64,000 nucleotides of DNA, taken from the NCBI RefSeq assembly GCF_003945595.2, contig NW_024104892.1, positions 1 to 64,000 on the forward strand, in the 5' to 3' direction. The notes below the pieces were generated by a model. It did not search any database. It was not told the DNA's origin and saw only the letters and a list, made by a program, of their open reading frames with translations. Shown here piece after piece: positions 34,901-46,000 of this stretch. The translations under genes were made by a program, and so were the position numbers. Within the stretch, counting starts at the first letter, position 1. Every line of letters starts with the position of its first letter. The DNA comes from Pipra filicauda. Taxonomy: Eukaryota > Chordata > Aves > Passeriformes > Pipridae.

Positions 34901-35615
34901 GCAGCCTGGCCAGATGCCCCCTCAGCAGCACATGATGGGCAAGAACATCCCTCCTCGGATTGGCGAGCCCTACCCGCCCGTGCTTCCCGGGGTGGCATCG
35001 GTGCTGAACGACCCCGAGCTCAGCGAGGTCATCCGCCCCACACCCACAGGGATCCCTGAATTTGATCTGTCCAGGATCATCCCATCAGAGAAGCCAAGCA
35101 GCACCTTGCAGTATTTCCCCAAGAGCGACAGCCAGGCGCCAAAATCTCAGCCTTCCAACCTTCACCTCATGAACCTGCAGAACATGATGGCTGAGCAGCC
35201 CCCGGTGCGGCCAGGTATGAATGCCCCCAGCCTCCCCGGGCAGCAGGGCGTGCAGAGGGGACTCAGCATGCCCATGTGCCATCCTGGACAAATGCCCATG
35301 CTGGGCAGGACAGGCATACCACCCCAGCAAGGCATGATGGGCAACAGCATGCACCAGGGCATGATGTCTCCACAGCAGAGCCTGATGGCCCAGCAGAATT
35401 TCATGCTGATGCAGGCCAAGCAGAGGAGCATGTCTGTGTCAGGGGAGATGTATGCCCAGACAGGACATATGATGTCACCTCAGGGCTCTCTCATGGGGCC
35501 CCCGCCTCAGCAGAACCTCATGGTCACGCACCAGATGAGGCAGAGGAGTGTCTCCCTGGACAGCCAGATGAGTTACATCCCCGGGCCTGGGAACATGGCG
35601 AACTTGCCTTTCTAA
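25666..35615 (+). CDS. BCL9L: BCL9-like Wnt/beta-catenin co-activator (gene-level, 7 coding exons)
   Basis: BCL9L is the nuclear adaptor that bridges beta-catenin and Pygopus so that TCF/LEF target genes are transcribed. Joining 25,666-25,966, 27,599-27,721, 28,891-29,101, 29,855-29,939, 30,276-32,652, 33,083-33,343 and 34,456-35,615 gives one open frame of 1,505 residues; every junction is AG/GT with compatible phase. Visible landmarks are a basic NLS-like KGKVKRERS (residues 71-79), RSKRR (106-110), the Pygopus-binding HD1 (about 199-240, starting SQFVYVFTTHLA), the beta-catenin-binding HD2 (about 382-410, LSKEQLEHRERSLQTLRDIE), an Asn-Met repeat, LKSP repeats and the conserved C-terminal block with IRPTPTGIPEFDLSRIIPSE (from about 1,307). 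The acidic KPYSGDEW-type exon and overall length favour BCL9L over its paralogue BCL9. The true start is uncertain: the frame stays open upstream to the splice acceptor, so a longer N-terminus from an earlier exon is possible. Confidence 0.96.
26990..27130 (+). repeat. MIR-like SINE relic in BCL9L intron
   Basis: TTAAAGCATGGGACTGGAAG at the 5' side, then GCAAGCCACTTCCTCTCTGAG, CTGCATCAGT and GAGAAATGGAGG, follow the sense-strand order of MIR/CORE-SINE landmarks from the tRNA-like head to the core. Confidence 0.55.
27599..27721 (+). CDS. BCL9L: BCL9L coding exon, basic/acidic segment
   Basis: A 123-base exon between acceptor CTTTGCAG and donor GTGAGT, phase 1 on both sides. It encodes RSKRRCVLERKQPYSGDEW followed by a Ser/Glu/Asp-rich stretch. 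This module is typical of BCL9L and is weak or absent in BCL9. Confidence 0.93.
28540..29060. promoter_or_regulatory. Intragenic CpG-rich island over BCL9L exon 3
   Basis: CpG and GC density rise sharply across the intron end and exon, with dense words such as GCCGGGCGGGCC and CCGGCGGCTCG just before the acceptor. In the middle lies an AT-rich core at 28,750-28,785 with TAATTGCAAT and TTATTAATATTAATTG, which contain homeodomain-type TAAT sites. It could be an alternative promoter or enhancer, or simply GC-rich coding composition. Confidence 0.4.
28891..29101 (+). CDS. BCL9L: BCL9L coding exon with start of HD1
   Basis: A 211-base exon between acceptor GCTCCCGCAG and donor GTAAGC, phase 1 in and phase 2 out. 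It begins SCNVADPAM and has a Gly-rich run (GGGGGGAGK). It ends in SQFVYVFTTHLAN, the first half of the Pygopus-binding HD1. Confidence 0.95.
29855..29939 (+). CDS. BCL9L: BCL9L coding exon, second half of HD1
   Basis: An 85-base exon between acceptor CTCCCCAG and donor GTATAC, ending in phase 0. It encodes AAEAVLQGRADSILAYHQQN and then VPRAKLDQ, completing HD1. It is the shortest visible BCL9L exon. Confidence 0.95.
30276..32652 (+). CDS. BCL9L: BCL9L large central exon with HD2
   Basis: A 2,377-base exon between acceptor TTCTCTGCTAG and donor GTATGC (phase 1). It starts APAPKVLGVAEPLPIN and runs through a Pro/Gln-rich region. HD2 follows at about 30,699-30,785 (LSKEQLEHRERSLQTLRDIE), the helix that binds the first armadillo repeat of beta-catenin. 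Next come a conserved WRKLQEEYYEEKRRKEEQ segment, long Met/Gly/Pro-rich disorder, an Asn-Met repeat (31,810-31,866) and four LKSP motifs within Ser-Pro-rich sequence. The frame stays open 25 codons past the donor, so intron retention would give a protein lacking the C-terminus. Confidence 0.97.
31810..31866 (+). repeat. BCL9L: Coding Asn-Met hexanucleotide repeat in BCL9L
   Basis: Imperfect AACATG units encode alternating Asn with Met, Leu or Val (NLNMNMNVNMNMNMNLNV). BCL9 has only a short equivalent (NLNVNM-like), so the repeat appears expanded in BCL9L. Its length may vary between individuals or species. Confidence 0.85.
32653..34455 (+). other. BCL9L: BCL9L introns 3' of the large exon
   Basis: Introns 32,653-33,082 and 33,344-34,455, both GT-AG. 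I see no other feature in them. Confidence 0.85.
33083..33343 (+). CDS. BCL9L: BCL9L coding exon
   Basis: A 261-base exon between acceptor TTGCTTGCAG and donor GTACAT, phase 1 on both sides. It encodes a Ser-rich start, then SQNPLSLMMSQMSKYAMPSS followed by TPLYHNAIKTIATSDDELLP, a block conserved across BCL9 and BCL9L. Confidence 0.95.
34456..35615 (+). CDS. BCL9L: BCL9L last coding exon
   Basis: Begins after acceptor TGTCCTTAG and ends at TAA 35,613-35,615. The sequence is Met/Pro/Gly/Gln-rich with the conserved block ELSEVIRPTPTGIPEFDLSR at about 35,016-35,075, followed by IIPSEKPSSTLQYFPK. The terminal residues NMANLPF match the family C-terminus. Confidence 0.96.
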
Positions 35616-38600
35616 CCCCGGCTGGCTCTCAGGGCTGGGGAGGGGACTGGGCTGCCTCTACAAACATTTTTAAACCTTTCTGCAGGGGAGGGTTGGGGGC
35701 CAATGTCAGTGGAGGACACCACGTGGGATGCTTTTCATATTGGATTCGCCTCTACACAGAAAACCATATGTGCAGTAAACTTGATGTGAATTGGGTTTCT
35801 TTTTCCTTTCGTTTTTGGGGAAGGGGAGGGTGGAGGGGCTGGGAGTGGGGCTGTTACTTTGAACCCTGAGTGGAGACTAGGGACATCCAGACCCCGTGTC
35901 AGTTTGTAAAGTTTTCACTTACGGTTTTCCTCTGTCAAGTGTTTTTCTTTCCCTTTTTTTCCTCTCTTTTTCCTTTTTTCTTTTTTTTTTTTTTTTTTTT
36001 CTTTTTTTCCTTCCTTTTTAAGCAACCAAAATGTGCAAGAGGGTTTTTGGAACTAGCTGTAAATAGGTCGCTGGGAAAGGCGAAACTTGTGCTGGTTTTT
36101 AATTGTTCTGTATTTCTGTGTTTTAATAGAAGCCTCAAAACATGTTTTAAAAAACAGAAACAGAAAAACATGCTAAAGGCAACAGTGTACAAGAATTGAA
36201 GACTCTCCTTGAGGGGGGGGAGGGAGGAGGATCCCCAGGGTGCACAGGATGTTGAGAGATCCCATTGTAGAGTGACTCTGTGTCAGACCTGTGTTGTTCA
36301 TGCATCTGGATGGTTTGCATGTGCGAGGGGGGCGGGGGATGTAGTGTCATGCAGATCTCAGGCCCCTGTGGATGCTCTGCTGAGTACACAAACACAACCA
36401 CCACCAAGAGCTGTGGCCCTGGTGAAACGCTGCTGATGCTCATCTGGCAGGACAGAGGCCACAGCTTTGTGGGATGCAGCTGTTGCTGCTCTGTGGAGAA
36501 GCTGCTGTGGCAGCTGGGGATGCTGGGGAGCATTCTCCCTTCAGCTGGAGAAGTGGTGAGGATTGGGCTTCGCAGATGATAACGTGCTGGACCCGAAGGT
36601 CTTGACCAACCCTGTCACCTCTACTCCCTTCTCTTCCCTTCCTACTGTGTCCCCTGGTGGCAGGTGTTACGGTGTGTAGGGACCGATGGGTTCCGAGGTG
36701 AGCGAGGTGATGCATTTCGGTGCTTCCAGGAGAGGCTAGCTAGGAACCCTGCTCTTCTGCAGCCTTCCTACACCAGTCCATGACCCATACATCACCGTCT
36801 GCCATTGTCCTGCGCCCCCTCTCCTGTCGAATGCTCTCCCAGGTCTTCCTCATGCTTGTCGGTCCTTCTCCTCCAGAGTTTCGCAGGCAGTCTTTGTTCC
36901 GTCTCGCCCTGAGCTACTGGCAGCAGCCCTGCCCTGTGGCACAGGAGAGGTCCAGCTGTTGAAGAGGACCTGTCCCTGCGTGCAATACTCCACTTTAGTG
37001 TAAGTCTTGTTTGGTGTCAGTGGCGTGGCCATTCTGTGTTTCAGACAGAAGAGGCTGAAGTTGCATTGCAGTCCCTCATTCCCAAGCTGGCAGAAGTGTG
37101 CCATTTGGACAACTCTGGCTTTTCTGGATGCGCTCCATCCTCCCCATCCTGCACTCCATAAGGTCTTCCTGCACACGGTCCTGATGGTCTGTCCTGTGTT
37201 TGTTCACGGAGGGGAATGTGGGGTGATGTGCGCACACTTCTGCACTCATGGCAGTGTCTCTGGACCTCTGCAGGGACCCCATTCCAGCATCCAGCGGTGA
37301 ACTTGGGGCACACAGCTGCCGGGGGAGCACCGCTTGGAGGATTATCTCTGCAGAGCCAGACTTAGCACACTCTTATAACAGAGCTCACCTTTCCCAGCTT
37401 GGTACTGCAGGGAGGAGAGGGCTTTGGAAAGGGAGATTGTCAAGTAGCGAGTGAACAGCAACACTTTTCACCATCTTGCAAGCTGTTTGGACAGGCTGGT
37501 GGGTGCTGAAACGTCAGCCCAGCAGCTCTCTCGATCCAGTCTGTGAGAAGATGGAGTCACAAAGTCCAGTTAGGAATACCTTGAAGCTTTGGGGCATTGT
37601 GTAGCGAGCAGTACTGGGTAAGAAGCATGGGTCTGGATTTGAGGAAGAATCTTGCTTTGGTCTCCTGCTTTGTAGGGGTTTGTTGTGTATGATGTGAGCA
37701 AGTAGCGGTTTTTGAGGTGATAAAACAGGCAGTGGTCATCCCTGCCTTTGCAGTTGGAGCAGAGGAATAATCTTCAGCTCAGGCTTTGGACCTGACCATG
37801 TTAGCTGCTTGGATTCTCCATCCTTTCAGTGTGTTCACATGGGAGGATGTGGCTCAAACAGATGTAGCTCTTTCTAAGCTTGACTTGCCTGAAAGGCTGT
37901 GGCTTCTCTTGGCTGCACTTTGGGGTGTTGGCTGCTGGTAGTTTCTCGTAAACATCCAAATACCAATTACAGCCTCAAACCTTGCTCATTACCCACCAGC
38001 TAGTCTTGGCTAATTTGAAGCCATAACATTTTCTATATGGAAGTTTTTTGTTTGTCTGTAGACGGCTGTTGTTTTAGCCCGGTTGAGATCTCCAGGTGTT
38101 CGTACCTTCCCTGTTGTCCTTTTTGCCCAGCCTGACACAGAAGTCGCTTGGGGCTTGCAGTCCTGTCTTTGTGGGCAGCGTGTTGTCCCTGCTCAGCCGG
38201 AGCCCCCAGGCTGCATCCCCCAGGCTGTGCAGGACTCAGGAGGCTGGTGCTGGCTGCTCGTGGGGACGGGGCAGTGCAGTGCTATTTCTGCCTGGCAACA
38301 GAAGGAACACCTGTCCTTCGGTGACAAATAAGAAGCAAAGCCTTTTGACTCAGCAGCCCTGGATACAAAAGGGAAATCCCAATACTAGGTCAGAGCTGAG
38401 GATTCTAGAGCAGCAGTCGATGCTCTTCTGCAAAATTGCACTGCCCTAGAGCCAGCCCTATCCCTACCACTGAGAGGGCTGAACAACGGGGAGAAGAAGT
38501 GCTGCCTAACACCCTTCTGCCCTGGGCACCACTCCCAACCATGTCTGTGAACAGCAGTGTGGCAGGAGTTCCTCTGGAGGCTCAGTGACAGCCAGTCTGT

Positions 38601-38917
38601 GTTAGACCTGGGCAAGGTTTGCCATCAGCTGGTTGCCTGCTGCCGTGACCTGTGTCTAGTCTTGTGTCTTGTAGTTTATTGCTCGGCTTCTCAGCTTGAG
38701 TTCTGTGTACTGACTCCACCTAATCACAGTAGGTTTGCCCATCTTTTAGCCACGACTTCGCCATGTTTTTCCGGCTCCAAAAAAGCATATGCTGGGAAAC
38801 TGCATCTTTCAGTACGTCGGATAATCACGCACCCGGAATTAGCTTTCACGTTGAGGTAAAGGTGACTGACCTGTTCTCTGTCATCCCATGGAGAAATTCC
38901 CCAGTCATTTTGTACCA

Positions 38918-38960
38918 TTATATAAATATATATATATAAATATAAATATATAAATACAAT
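38918..38960. repeat. TA-rich simple repeat
   Basis: TATAAATATATATATATAAA-type repeats in the distal BCL9L 3' UTR, about 105 bases upstream of the ATTAAA poly(A) signal. Confidence 0.85.
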
Positions 38961-39064
38961 ATGTGAAGACATCTTATTGGTTTTTATTTGAAACAATTTT
39001 TAGGCTTGTTTTTGGGTATCTGTGCTGCCTGTAATGTATTGACCTGTTTTATAGGTGCCTTTTT

Positions 39065-39070
39065 ATTAAA
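39065..39070 (+). terminator. BCL9L: Poly(A) signal ATTAAA, BCL9L proximal
   Basis: ATTAAA in an AT-rich 3'-UTR end, followed within 30-50 bases by a GTGCCTGTCTTTTT downstream element. Confidence 0.6.
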
Positions 39071-39362
39071 AAGACAAATTTCAAAACCTGACCTTGTGCC
39101 TGTCTTTTTCCACGTGATTTTCCATGGGACTGCAGTGGGGACAAGAGGGTGCAAGAGCTGCTGGGAGGGTTGCGTGGGCATCGGGGGAGCCCTTTCTCTG
39201 CAGCGCTCCCAGGCATGCGTTCATTCATGCGTTGCTGGCTCGTGCTCACGCATGCACGCTCCGCTGCCTGCCACAGCCCTGTGATCACTGCGCGCGTGTA
39301 GCAGGATGCTCTGCTGAAACACCCCAGCTCTGCCTCCTGGGAGACTTGGTTGCCCTGCAGGA

Positions 39363-39368
39363 AATAAA
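39363..39368 (+). terminator. BCL9L: Poly(A) signal AATAAA, BCL9L distal
   Basis: A canonical hexamer followed about 15 bases later by GTTGTGAGTCTTTGTGTCC, a GT-rich downstream element. Confidence 0.55.
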
Positions 39369-39385
39369 GAGCAATGTGCTGTTGT

Positions 39386-40274
39386 GAGTCTTTGTGTCCT
39401 TGTCTTTGGGGTTGCCTTCAGCAGAGACCAAGGCTTTCTCTCGGTTGTCTGCTGGAGCCTTGTTTGCAGAGCATGGTCCAGGGCTGGGGGTGCAGAGTGT
39501 GTGCTGTGGATGGTGGTGAGATTGCCTTCCCACACGCCACTTCCCCACTCCCTGCAAGAGCCACCTTGGAGCTCCCTTGGGCTCAGTGCCTCTTCCTGGT
39601 GGCCTGGGTGGGCAGAGTACATCTGCCTCACTTGGTAGCAGTGGAATAGGGGCTGAGCTGAGCTCCACAGGGGAGCCTGAAGGTTTGTGTGCCTGAGGGC
39701 TGTGGTGTCTGGGGGTGGCTCTGGTGGCAGGGAAGCCCGCTCTGGGCCGTGTGACAGCCATGCAAACCTTGAGGAGGCAGCAAGGGTTTCATTGAGTGAA
39801 AAGCCCAGCTTCCTCTGTGGTGAAGGAAAGTTCCTCTTGCTTTCTTGTCACCATTCAGCAGGTTGGCTGCAGGCAGCTGTGGGAGGAGCAACAGCTGCTC
39901 TTTGGGGAAGGGTCTGCCAGCTCTGAGCCAAGCCATTCCCAGGCTGGCTGAGCCAAATGTGGGTGCAAGGGCAGCTTTCCACTTGGGTTAGCAGCTGCTG
40001 TAAAACTGGGGCAGCAGGTGCTCCAGTTGGTGGAAGAGGCTCTGGAAAGCAGACAGGTAATGTAGATCTGGACTGACTCTGAACACAGCAGGGCATTCTG
40101 TGGCACCAGTGAAGGGGAATCTGAACAGGGTGGTCTTGTGAGCCCTGTGGTCCCCATGTGGGAACAGCAGTGCTTGTCAGAAAGGTGATGTCTGCCCACT
40201 CAGTGCTCTCTGATGCGTTTCCCTCGAGAAAGTGACATGACTGCAGACAACTGCTTACAAGCACTATCCATGAG
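39386..40274. other. Intergenic gap between convergent BCL9L and CXCR5
   Basis: About 0.9 kb between the distal BCL9L poly(A) site and the CXCR5 poly(A) site. I see no gene, repeat or other recognisable element. Confidence 0.6.
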
Positions 40275-41967
40275 AAGGTGTTTCCTTCAGTTGTTTATTA
40301 CAGCTTACATCAAACATTTCTAAAGGTTTGTACATACCAGTACTAAAAACTATAGCAACAATAGATGTGTAATCAATCTGTTCACTCTTACTTTGTGTGC
40401 AGATTTTCTTTTTACTTTGTGACCACTGTAAGAATTTTACACTCTGACTGTTCATTTCTTCAGTAACAGTTTTATGTATGTGGAAACACAGTTTCATCAG
40501 AACCTGCTGGGGAGGTGTTTACAATGCATCTGCAATGGGTCTGCTCACTGGTACAACCATGGAGAACACGAGGACAGGCTAAAGAGAGCTGCTCTTCCTC
40601 TGCTGCATATACATGCTTGAACAATTACAGTCACCATTATTTGCAGGTTTCATCTTTGAAGATGCAGCACTGCAGGAAATGGTGGACTGCCTTATACTTG
40701 GTGAGTTTTCTCCTGAAGTCACAATGTGAGAACGAGCTATTGAGTTCTCTACCTGAGCCAAACTGAGGTAACGTAACCCCTTCCATAATGCCTGGTCTTT
40801 TTAGAAGGGCCCTTGGGTATAGTGAAGTTCAGCTGCAGTTCAGAGCAAGATCACCACCCAGGTTTGTTCTCTGTACACCTGGATACACTTAATCTCTGAA
40901 AGCCCTGTTGGTGCAGGTGGAGGAAAAATATCAGAAAGCACAGTGCAAAGCAAAATGCTGCATCTCCTCTCGCCTCGCTAAAAACAAAGAGAAATTATGC
41001 AAACGAGCTCTTTTCCTTACTTTGGGGCAGTGGGTCTCCTTGCTCTCAGAACCCACAAATTGCCATACAGTGAGCTGAAAGAAAAAGTTACACCTTCAGA
41101 CTTACAAAGCGGAGTGGTTTCTGTCCCCTGTGCAGAGTCACAAGACAGAAGCCATCTCTTCAAATGGTGTTTTTCCTTAAAGGAAAACTTTTGCATAGTC
41201 AGGCATTCAGTTCAGCAGCCACTCGCAGAAGATCTTAACAGCAGTAAAACAGATCAAATGAGTGGGGAAAGATGCAACTGGTGTCAGGAAAGGAGTCTGT
41301 GGCAGTCAAATCTGTTAGTCTGTGGGAGGACCTGCTGGCATGAGCTGTGTCGGGCAGGTGAATGTGTCATGGCTGGCTGGGGGGGATGTCATGCAGCAGG
41401 AGGACAATGTTGCAGTCAGAGTGTGTTCAGCACTGTATGCCCATGCTATGCGATTGAGCTCTACAGCCCCCATCAGTCCTACCTGCATCTCTCTTTCCAG
41501 TTGGTGTGGCCAATGAGTCCTGCTGCTTCCTTTGGGCGTGTCTGTACCAACCGGAGCTAGTGAAATGGAGACCTGCTTAGCTTAGTTGGCTGCACTTTTT
41601 TCCTTGCCTCTGGCAACCCAGTCTTGTGCCTGGCTTCATGCACAGGATGCCTGCAGTCACCGTTTTGAGGGAGAGGTGGGAGTGTCAGTTCAACCCACTT
41701 GGGTTCATCCAGCCCCACGAGAGTGACCACTGGACAGCCAGCATTCACCAACAGCTGCCAGGCAGATCTCTACAGGTACGAGAACCAGGAGGAGCCAGGC
41801 AAGGTATCTGATGGGATTCGGGTGTTTGGTGGCTATTGGACCTGTTTCCTGAGGAGCAAAGAAAAGTGGTGGGGATCCTTGAGAAACTTGTAACTGAGAC
41901 CACAGCAAGTACGCCACTAGGAAGGAAAGCCCTAGGCCAGTTCTGTCCTGCAGGCAGCCTTTTCCAC
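40275..41967 (-). other. CXCR5: CXCR5 3' UTR
   Basis: On the - strand the sequence after the stop at 41,968 contains no earlier AATAAA or ATTAAA that I can see before the hexamer at 40,294-40,299, so the tail is about 1.7 kb. Its distal 250 bases are AT-rich, as is usual for a 3' UTR end. Confidence 0.65.
40294..40299 (-). terminator. CXCR5: Poly(A) signal AATAAA of CXCR5
   Basis: TTTATT on + reads AATAAA on -. It lies at the AT-rich end of the CXCR5 tail; cleavage would fall near 40,275. Confidence 0.65.
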
Positions 41968-43044
41968 CTAGAAGGTGGAGATGGAGGTGGTGTTGTCGGA
42001 ATCAATCCCACTACCCTTCCTTGTCACCTCCAGGATGTCCTGCAGGGTCTCCTGGCTTATGCAGCCAAGCTCCTGCAGGATCCGGAAGAAGTCATTACGG
42101 AACTTGACTCCAATGAAGGCATAGAGGATGGGGTTGAGGCAGCAGTGTGTGAAGCCAATGGCCTCTGTCACCATGATGGCTGTGTCCAGCTGGTCTTCCA
42201 GGAGGCAGTTCTTGGTGAAGGCTTCTAGCTTGGTAAGTGTGTTCAGGAAGATGACGATGTGGTACGGGCTCCAGCAGAGCAGGAAGATTCCTGTCACCAG
42301 GATGGCCACACGGACAGCTTTCTGCCTCTGCAGGCGCTGGGACTGACAGAGCACCCGGACAATGGCCATGTAGCAGTAACACATGACCAGCAGGGGCACA
42401 AAGAAGCCCACAGTGTGGTAGAGGAAGCGAGTTGCCAGCCAGGCATTGTTGCCATCGATCCCAACCTCTGGAAAATAGCAAATGCTGCGGTTGCTGTCAT
42501 CTGTCCAGACTTCCATGAAGATGAGATCGGGTAAAGTCAGAAGCAGTGAGCAGAGCCAGACAGCCGTGCAGGTGAGATGGATGGAGTGAGCTCTGCGTTT
42601 GCGGTAGGTGTGGATTGCATAGACGATGGCCAGGTAACGGTCCACCGCGATGCACCCCAGCAGCATGCTACTGCAGTAGAAATTGATCTTGTGGACAGCA
42701 CTGAGTATCTTGCAGAGGAACTTCCCAAATACCCACCCAGCCAAGCTCTCTACCACGCTGAACGGGAAAGTAAGCAACAGTACCAGGTTGGCCAGGGTGA
42801 GATGGAAAAGGAAGTTTTCCGTGGTGGTGCGAGACCGCTTGAACCTCTCTAAAATGACCAGGACCAGAGCATTGCCTACAGTCCCCAACATGAACATCAG
42901 CAGATAGATGAGGGGCATGAAGACCTTTCTGAAGGGGTCTCTCTGGTTGCCGACCACTGATGAGGCTGGGTTGAAGCAAAAGTAGCCCTCCAAAGAAGGG
43001 GTGGTGTTCTCAGCTTCGTAGTATCCACTCAGTTCCACCTGGCT
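41968..43044 (-). CDS. CXCR5: CXCR5 exon 2 (almost the whole receptor)
   Basis: On the - strand the acceptor TTATTCTCCAG ends at 43,045 and the exon starts AGC CAG GTG GAA in phase 0. The stop is at 41,968-41,970. There is no ATG before the first transmembrane helix in this exon at the expected place, which is what shows that an upstream exon is required. Confidence 0.96.
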   Translation of the reverse strand, partial: SQVELSGYYEAENTTPSLEGYFCFNPASSVVGNQRDPFRKVFMPLIYLLMFMLGTVGNALVLVILERFKRSRTTTENFLFHLTLANLVLLLTFPFSVVESLAGWVFGKFLCKILSAVHKINFYCSSMLLGCIAVDRYLAIVYAIHTYRKRRAHSIHLTCTAVWLCSLLLTLPDLIFMEVWTDDSNRSICYFPEVGIDGNNAWLATRFLYHTVGFFVPLLVMCYCYMAIVRVLCQSQRLQRQKAVRVAILVTGIFLLCWSPYHIVIFLNTLTKLEAFTKNCLLEDQLDTAIMVTEAIGFTHCCLNPILYAFIGVKFRNDFFRILQELGCISQETLQDILEVTRKGSGIDSDNTTSISTF

Positions 43045-46000
43045 CTGGAGAATAAGAGAGTATCGTTAACAGAGGGGAGTTTCTGGACACAGTAACCCAG
43101 TCCCTCAGCTGCACCTGGCAGACCTAGAGTGGAGCATCCCCACGTCCTGCAGCCCACCTGCATCAGGAGCGGGTGCTGCCTGTCTGCAGTGTGATGACCT
43201 TGGAGGTCCTCCCAGTGCCAGGAGGTGCAGCACCCTGTGGAGAGGGTTGTCTCCATCTCTGACAGCAAGAGCTGCTCAGGATCTAATCTCTAACTAGCAT
43301 ATTTGGTGATGTTCTGGCGTCCAGTCAAATGACCAGTTTCATCATCTGGTTCTTGCTAGTTTACCTGCTGGTGGCTCTTGCTTCCTCACACAGCATGGAA
43401 CACTCCTCTACCAGCTTTCCTGATGTTTTCTACCCATTTCTGATACGGACTGCCCCTGTCCTGCCTGCTGCCAGGTACAAAGGTGGTGGGATTGCACTGA
43501 CCACCTTCTCCTCAGAGGCCTGGGAGCTGCCTGGGGCAGAGCAAGGTAAGGGGCAAGAGCAAGCAGCAGCTGTCCTTGAGATTGCTTTCCACACGCTCAG
43601 AGAAAGGTGTGGGGCAGGCGTTCAGCATGGCTGGAGGAAAGCCTCTGAGGCACTGTGGTGCCATAGCTAGAGGAATGGATGCTGCAGAGAGAAATCTGTT
43701 CTGTTGGTAAACCTTGCAGTTCTGAATTAATTGCAGTCAGAGCAGGAAACACGATTGAAAACACCACCCGGACCCTAGGCTGATACCCGGTAAGGAAAGT
43801 GCAATAGAGCTGCCACAAACGTGATTCGCTCTTGGCCTGCTGGATCTTCTTGCCAGGTGAGCACCCTGTATTGGGGCTGAGGCTGCGGGCAAGTATCAAG
43901 TGCTAGGAAGCTGGAATTGCACTCAGGATGAACTTCCTGGACAGTGGGCACACTCCAGCTGGCCTTGGGCACCTTGCAGAAGTTGGGTGTTCACAAAAGC
44001 AAAGGGCTGGGATGAGCACAAAAAGAGAGCAGTGCAGGAGGCTTGTGGCAAGCTGAAAAATTAGTGACAAGAGGGAAGAGCTCAGCAGCAGTCACCCTGA
44101 GGTCCCCCACCCACACCCTCTCCAGAGACTTGTGCTGAGACTTCAGTGTCAACCACAGCGGAAGTCTCTGCTTGCTGCTTTCATACCTTTCACTGCCAGC
44201 TGCAGCCGTTTGCACCTGCTGCTCCTTCCCTCCTCTGCCAAAGTTCCCGTCTAAAAATACCAGCCCTGTTTTATACAGTTTTAGAGTTGATTTTGGGGGT
44301 TTTTGCTCACCCAATGTGCTACTAAGCCAAATGAGTGTGACCAGCCTGGAGTCCTGCATTGTTCCTGGCTAAGGAAGGGTGATTTATGTTTCTTCTCTCT
44401 CAGGCAGCCTTCCCTGGGCAATGCACTGGGTGCCTCCGCACGTGACTGGGGTAAAGAGGCAGTGGCAGGGCTCATCTGAACTGCTCTACTCTGCTGCTGA
44501 AACCATCTGCATGGCTCCAGGAGGGGCCAGGCACACTGATGGGGCAGAAGTCTACGGAGCATTACTGAACACGTAGAGCAGACAGCTGGCTCAGGGGGTC
44601 CCCCAGCAGTGGATGGTAGGAGGGCAAACAAGCCCTTGGGAAAAGTGCAGAATAGCCTTGCCCAGCTCTTGCCCTCTTCCCTGGGCCTCTGCCTTTGGCT
44701 ACTGCCAAAAAGAGTGCTGAGCCAGACTTTGCTCTGACCAAAGTTACTCTTGGTCTTGCCACCATCCCGTTCTCCACCAACTCTGCATCCAGGGGTGCTG
44801 TGGCTGTGCTCTGATGCCATGGTGCTTCCTCCTGAATGGGTGAGAGCCAGTCCCCTCAGGGTCCAGGAATCCCCCCTACCCAAAACCTCAAACACACACC
44901 TGTCTTCCTCTAATGTGATGATGGGGCTGCAAACCTTTGGTGAAAAGCATTTTGTATTCCCAAAGAACATTTATTTTTCTGGTTAAGGATATGATTTTGG
45001 AAACTGGAGATTGCTGCTAAAGACAAAAGCCTTTAGAAACCCCTCCCAGTTATTTTTCTCCCTGGCTTGAAAACATTTCCTAGTCTGTACCCAGACCTTC
45101 TGTCAGGAATTACCAACACACATAGAAACCTGCGATGTGTTGTCCAGTGCCAGATCCTTGAATCTCTTTGAGAAAAACAAGACCAACCCAAAAACCTTTG
45201 CAATTTAGTGGACTGACCAAACCAGACTGCTCAGGCTGTGCAGGTGACTGTGTGGAAAACCCCAAACAAATTATATGTTGGAATGGGAAATTTCACTGGG
45301 GAGAGGTTGGAGGATTTCCCCTTTGAAGGAAAAAAAGGAAAGGATGGGAAATGTCCGGGTTTGCTGGCTGGAGTGTCAGTCCTGCCTTGGAGCCATGCCA
45401 GCACCATTGATGCTGATGGGTGGACAGCCTGGGTGGTGTTCAGTGGCTTTGGCCACTGACCAGCTTCCAGCATCACCTTGTATTTGGAGCCAGAGGTGCA
45501 GAGGCTGAGTGCCACTATCAGACACCATCTGATTGCTGATGGGGAGCAGGTAGGGAGGGCTCTTACTGTAAAGCCACTTGCTGTGGGCAGGGGAGGCATG
45601 TGCGGAGCTGAGTCTGAGGCATCCTCTCGTGCATCTCCGAGCAGAGCAGCATGTGTGGGTGGAAGCGGACAGAGATGAGTTGGAGACGAGGATGAAAAGT
45701 CACAGTCCAGGCTGAGACAGGAAGGACAGGGGCCAGAGCTGCAGGAGATGCACTGAATGTGCCAAGGAGAGGATTCTGGGGACTGTGCTGTGATTCCCAT
45801 TTCTAGGACTGGAAGCAGGTGGCTGCCTGATCTGGGATGGGATAAGTCAACAGTGTGTATGCAGAGGGACCTTTGAACAGGTCTCCTGCAAGACAATTGC
45901 AGCCAGATTTGGGGGTGGGAGAAAAAGTGGTGTCTCTTTCTGTAACAACTGCATACCTGGGAAGGCTGTTCCTGTGTGCTTTTTGTTCAGGGATCCCTCT

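Larger units (their letters stand above)
35616..39385 (+). other. BCL9L: BCL9L 3' UTR
   Basis: Non-coding tail following the stop. It includes a T-rich tract (about 35,940-36,020), one Pumilio-type TGTAAATA at 36,058-36,065, and a TA-rich stretch at 38,918-38,960. Two possible ends are visible: ATTAAA at 39,065-39,070 with a T/GT-rich region after it, and AATAAA at 39,363-39,368 followed by GTTGTGAGTCTTTGTGTCC. I cannot say which is used more; both may be. Confidence 0.75.

Noticed and set aside
44281..45896. Two open frames above 220 codons on - in the CXCR5 intron
   Set aside because: No domain, biased composition, and no splice signals linking them to CXCR5 exons.
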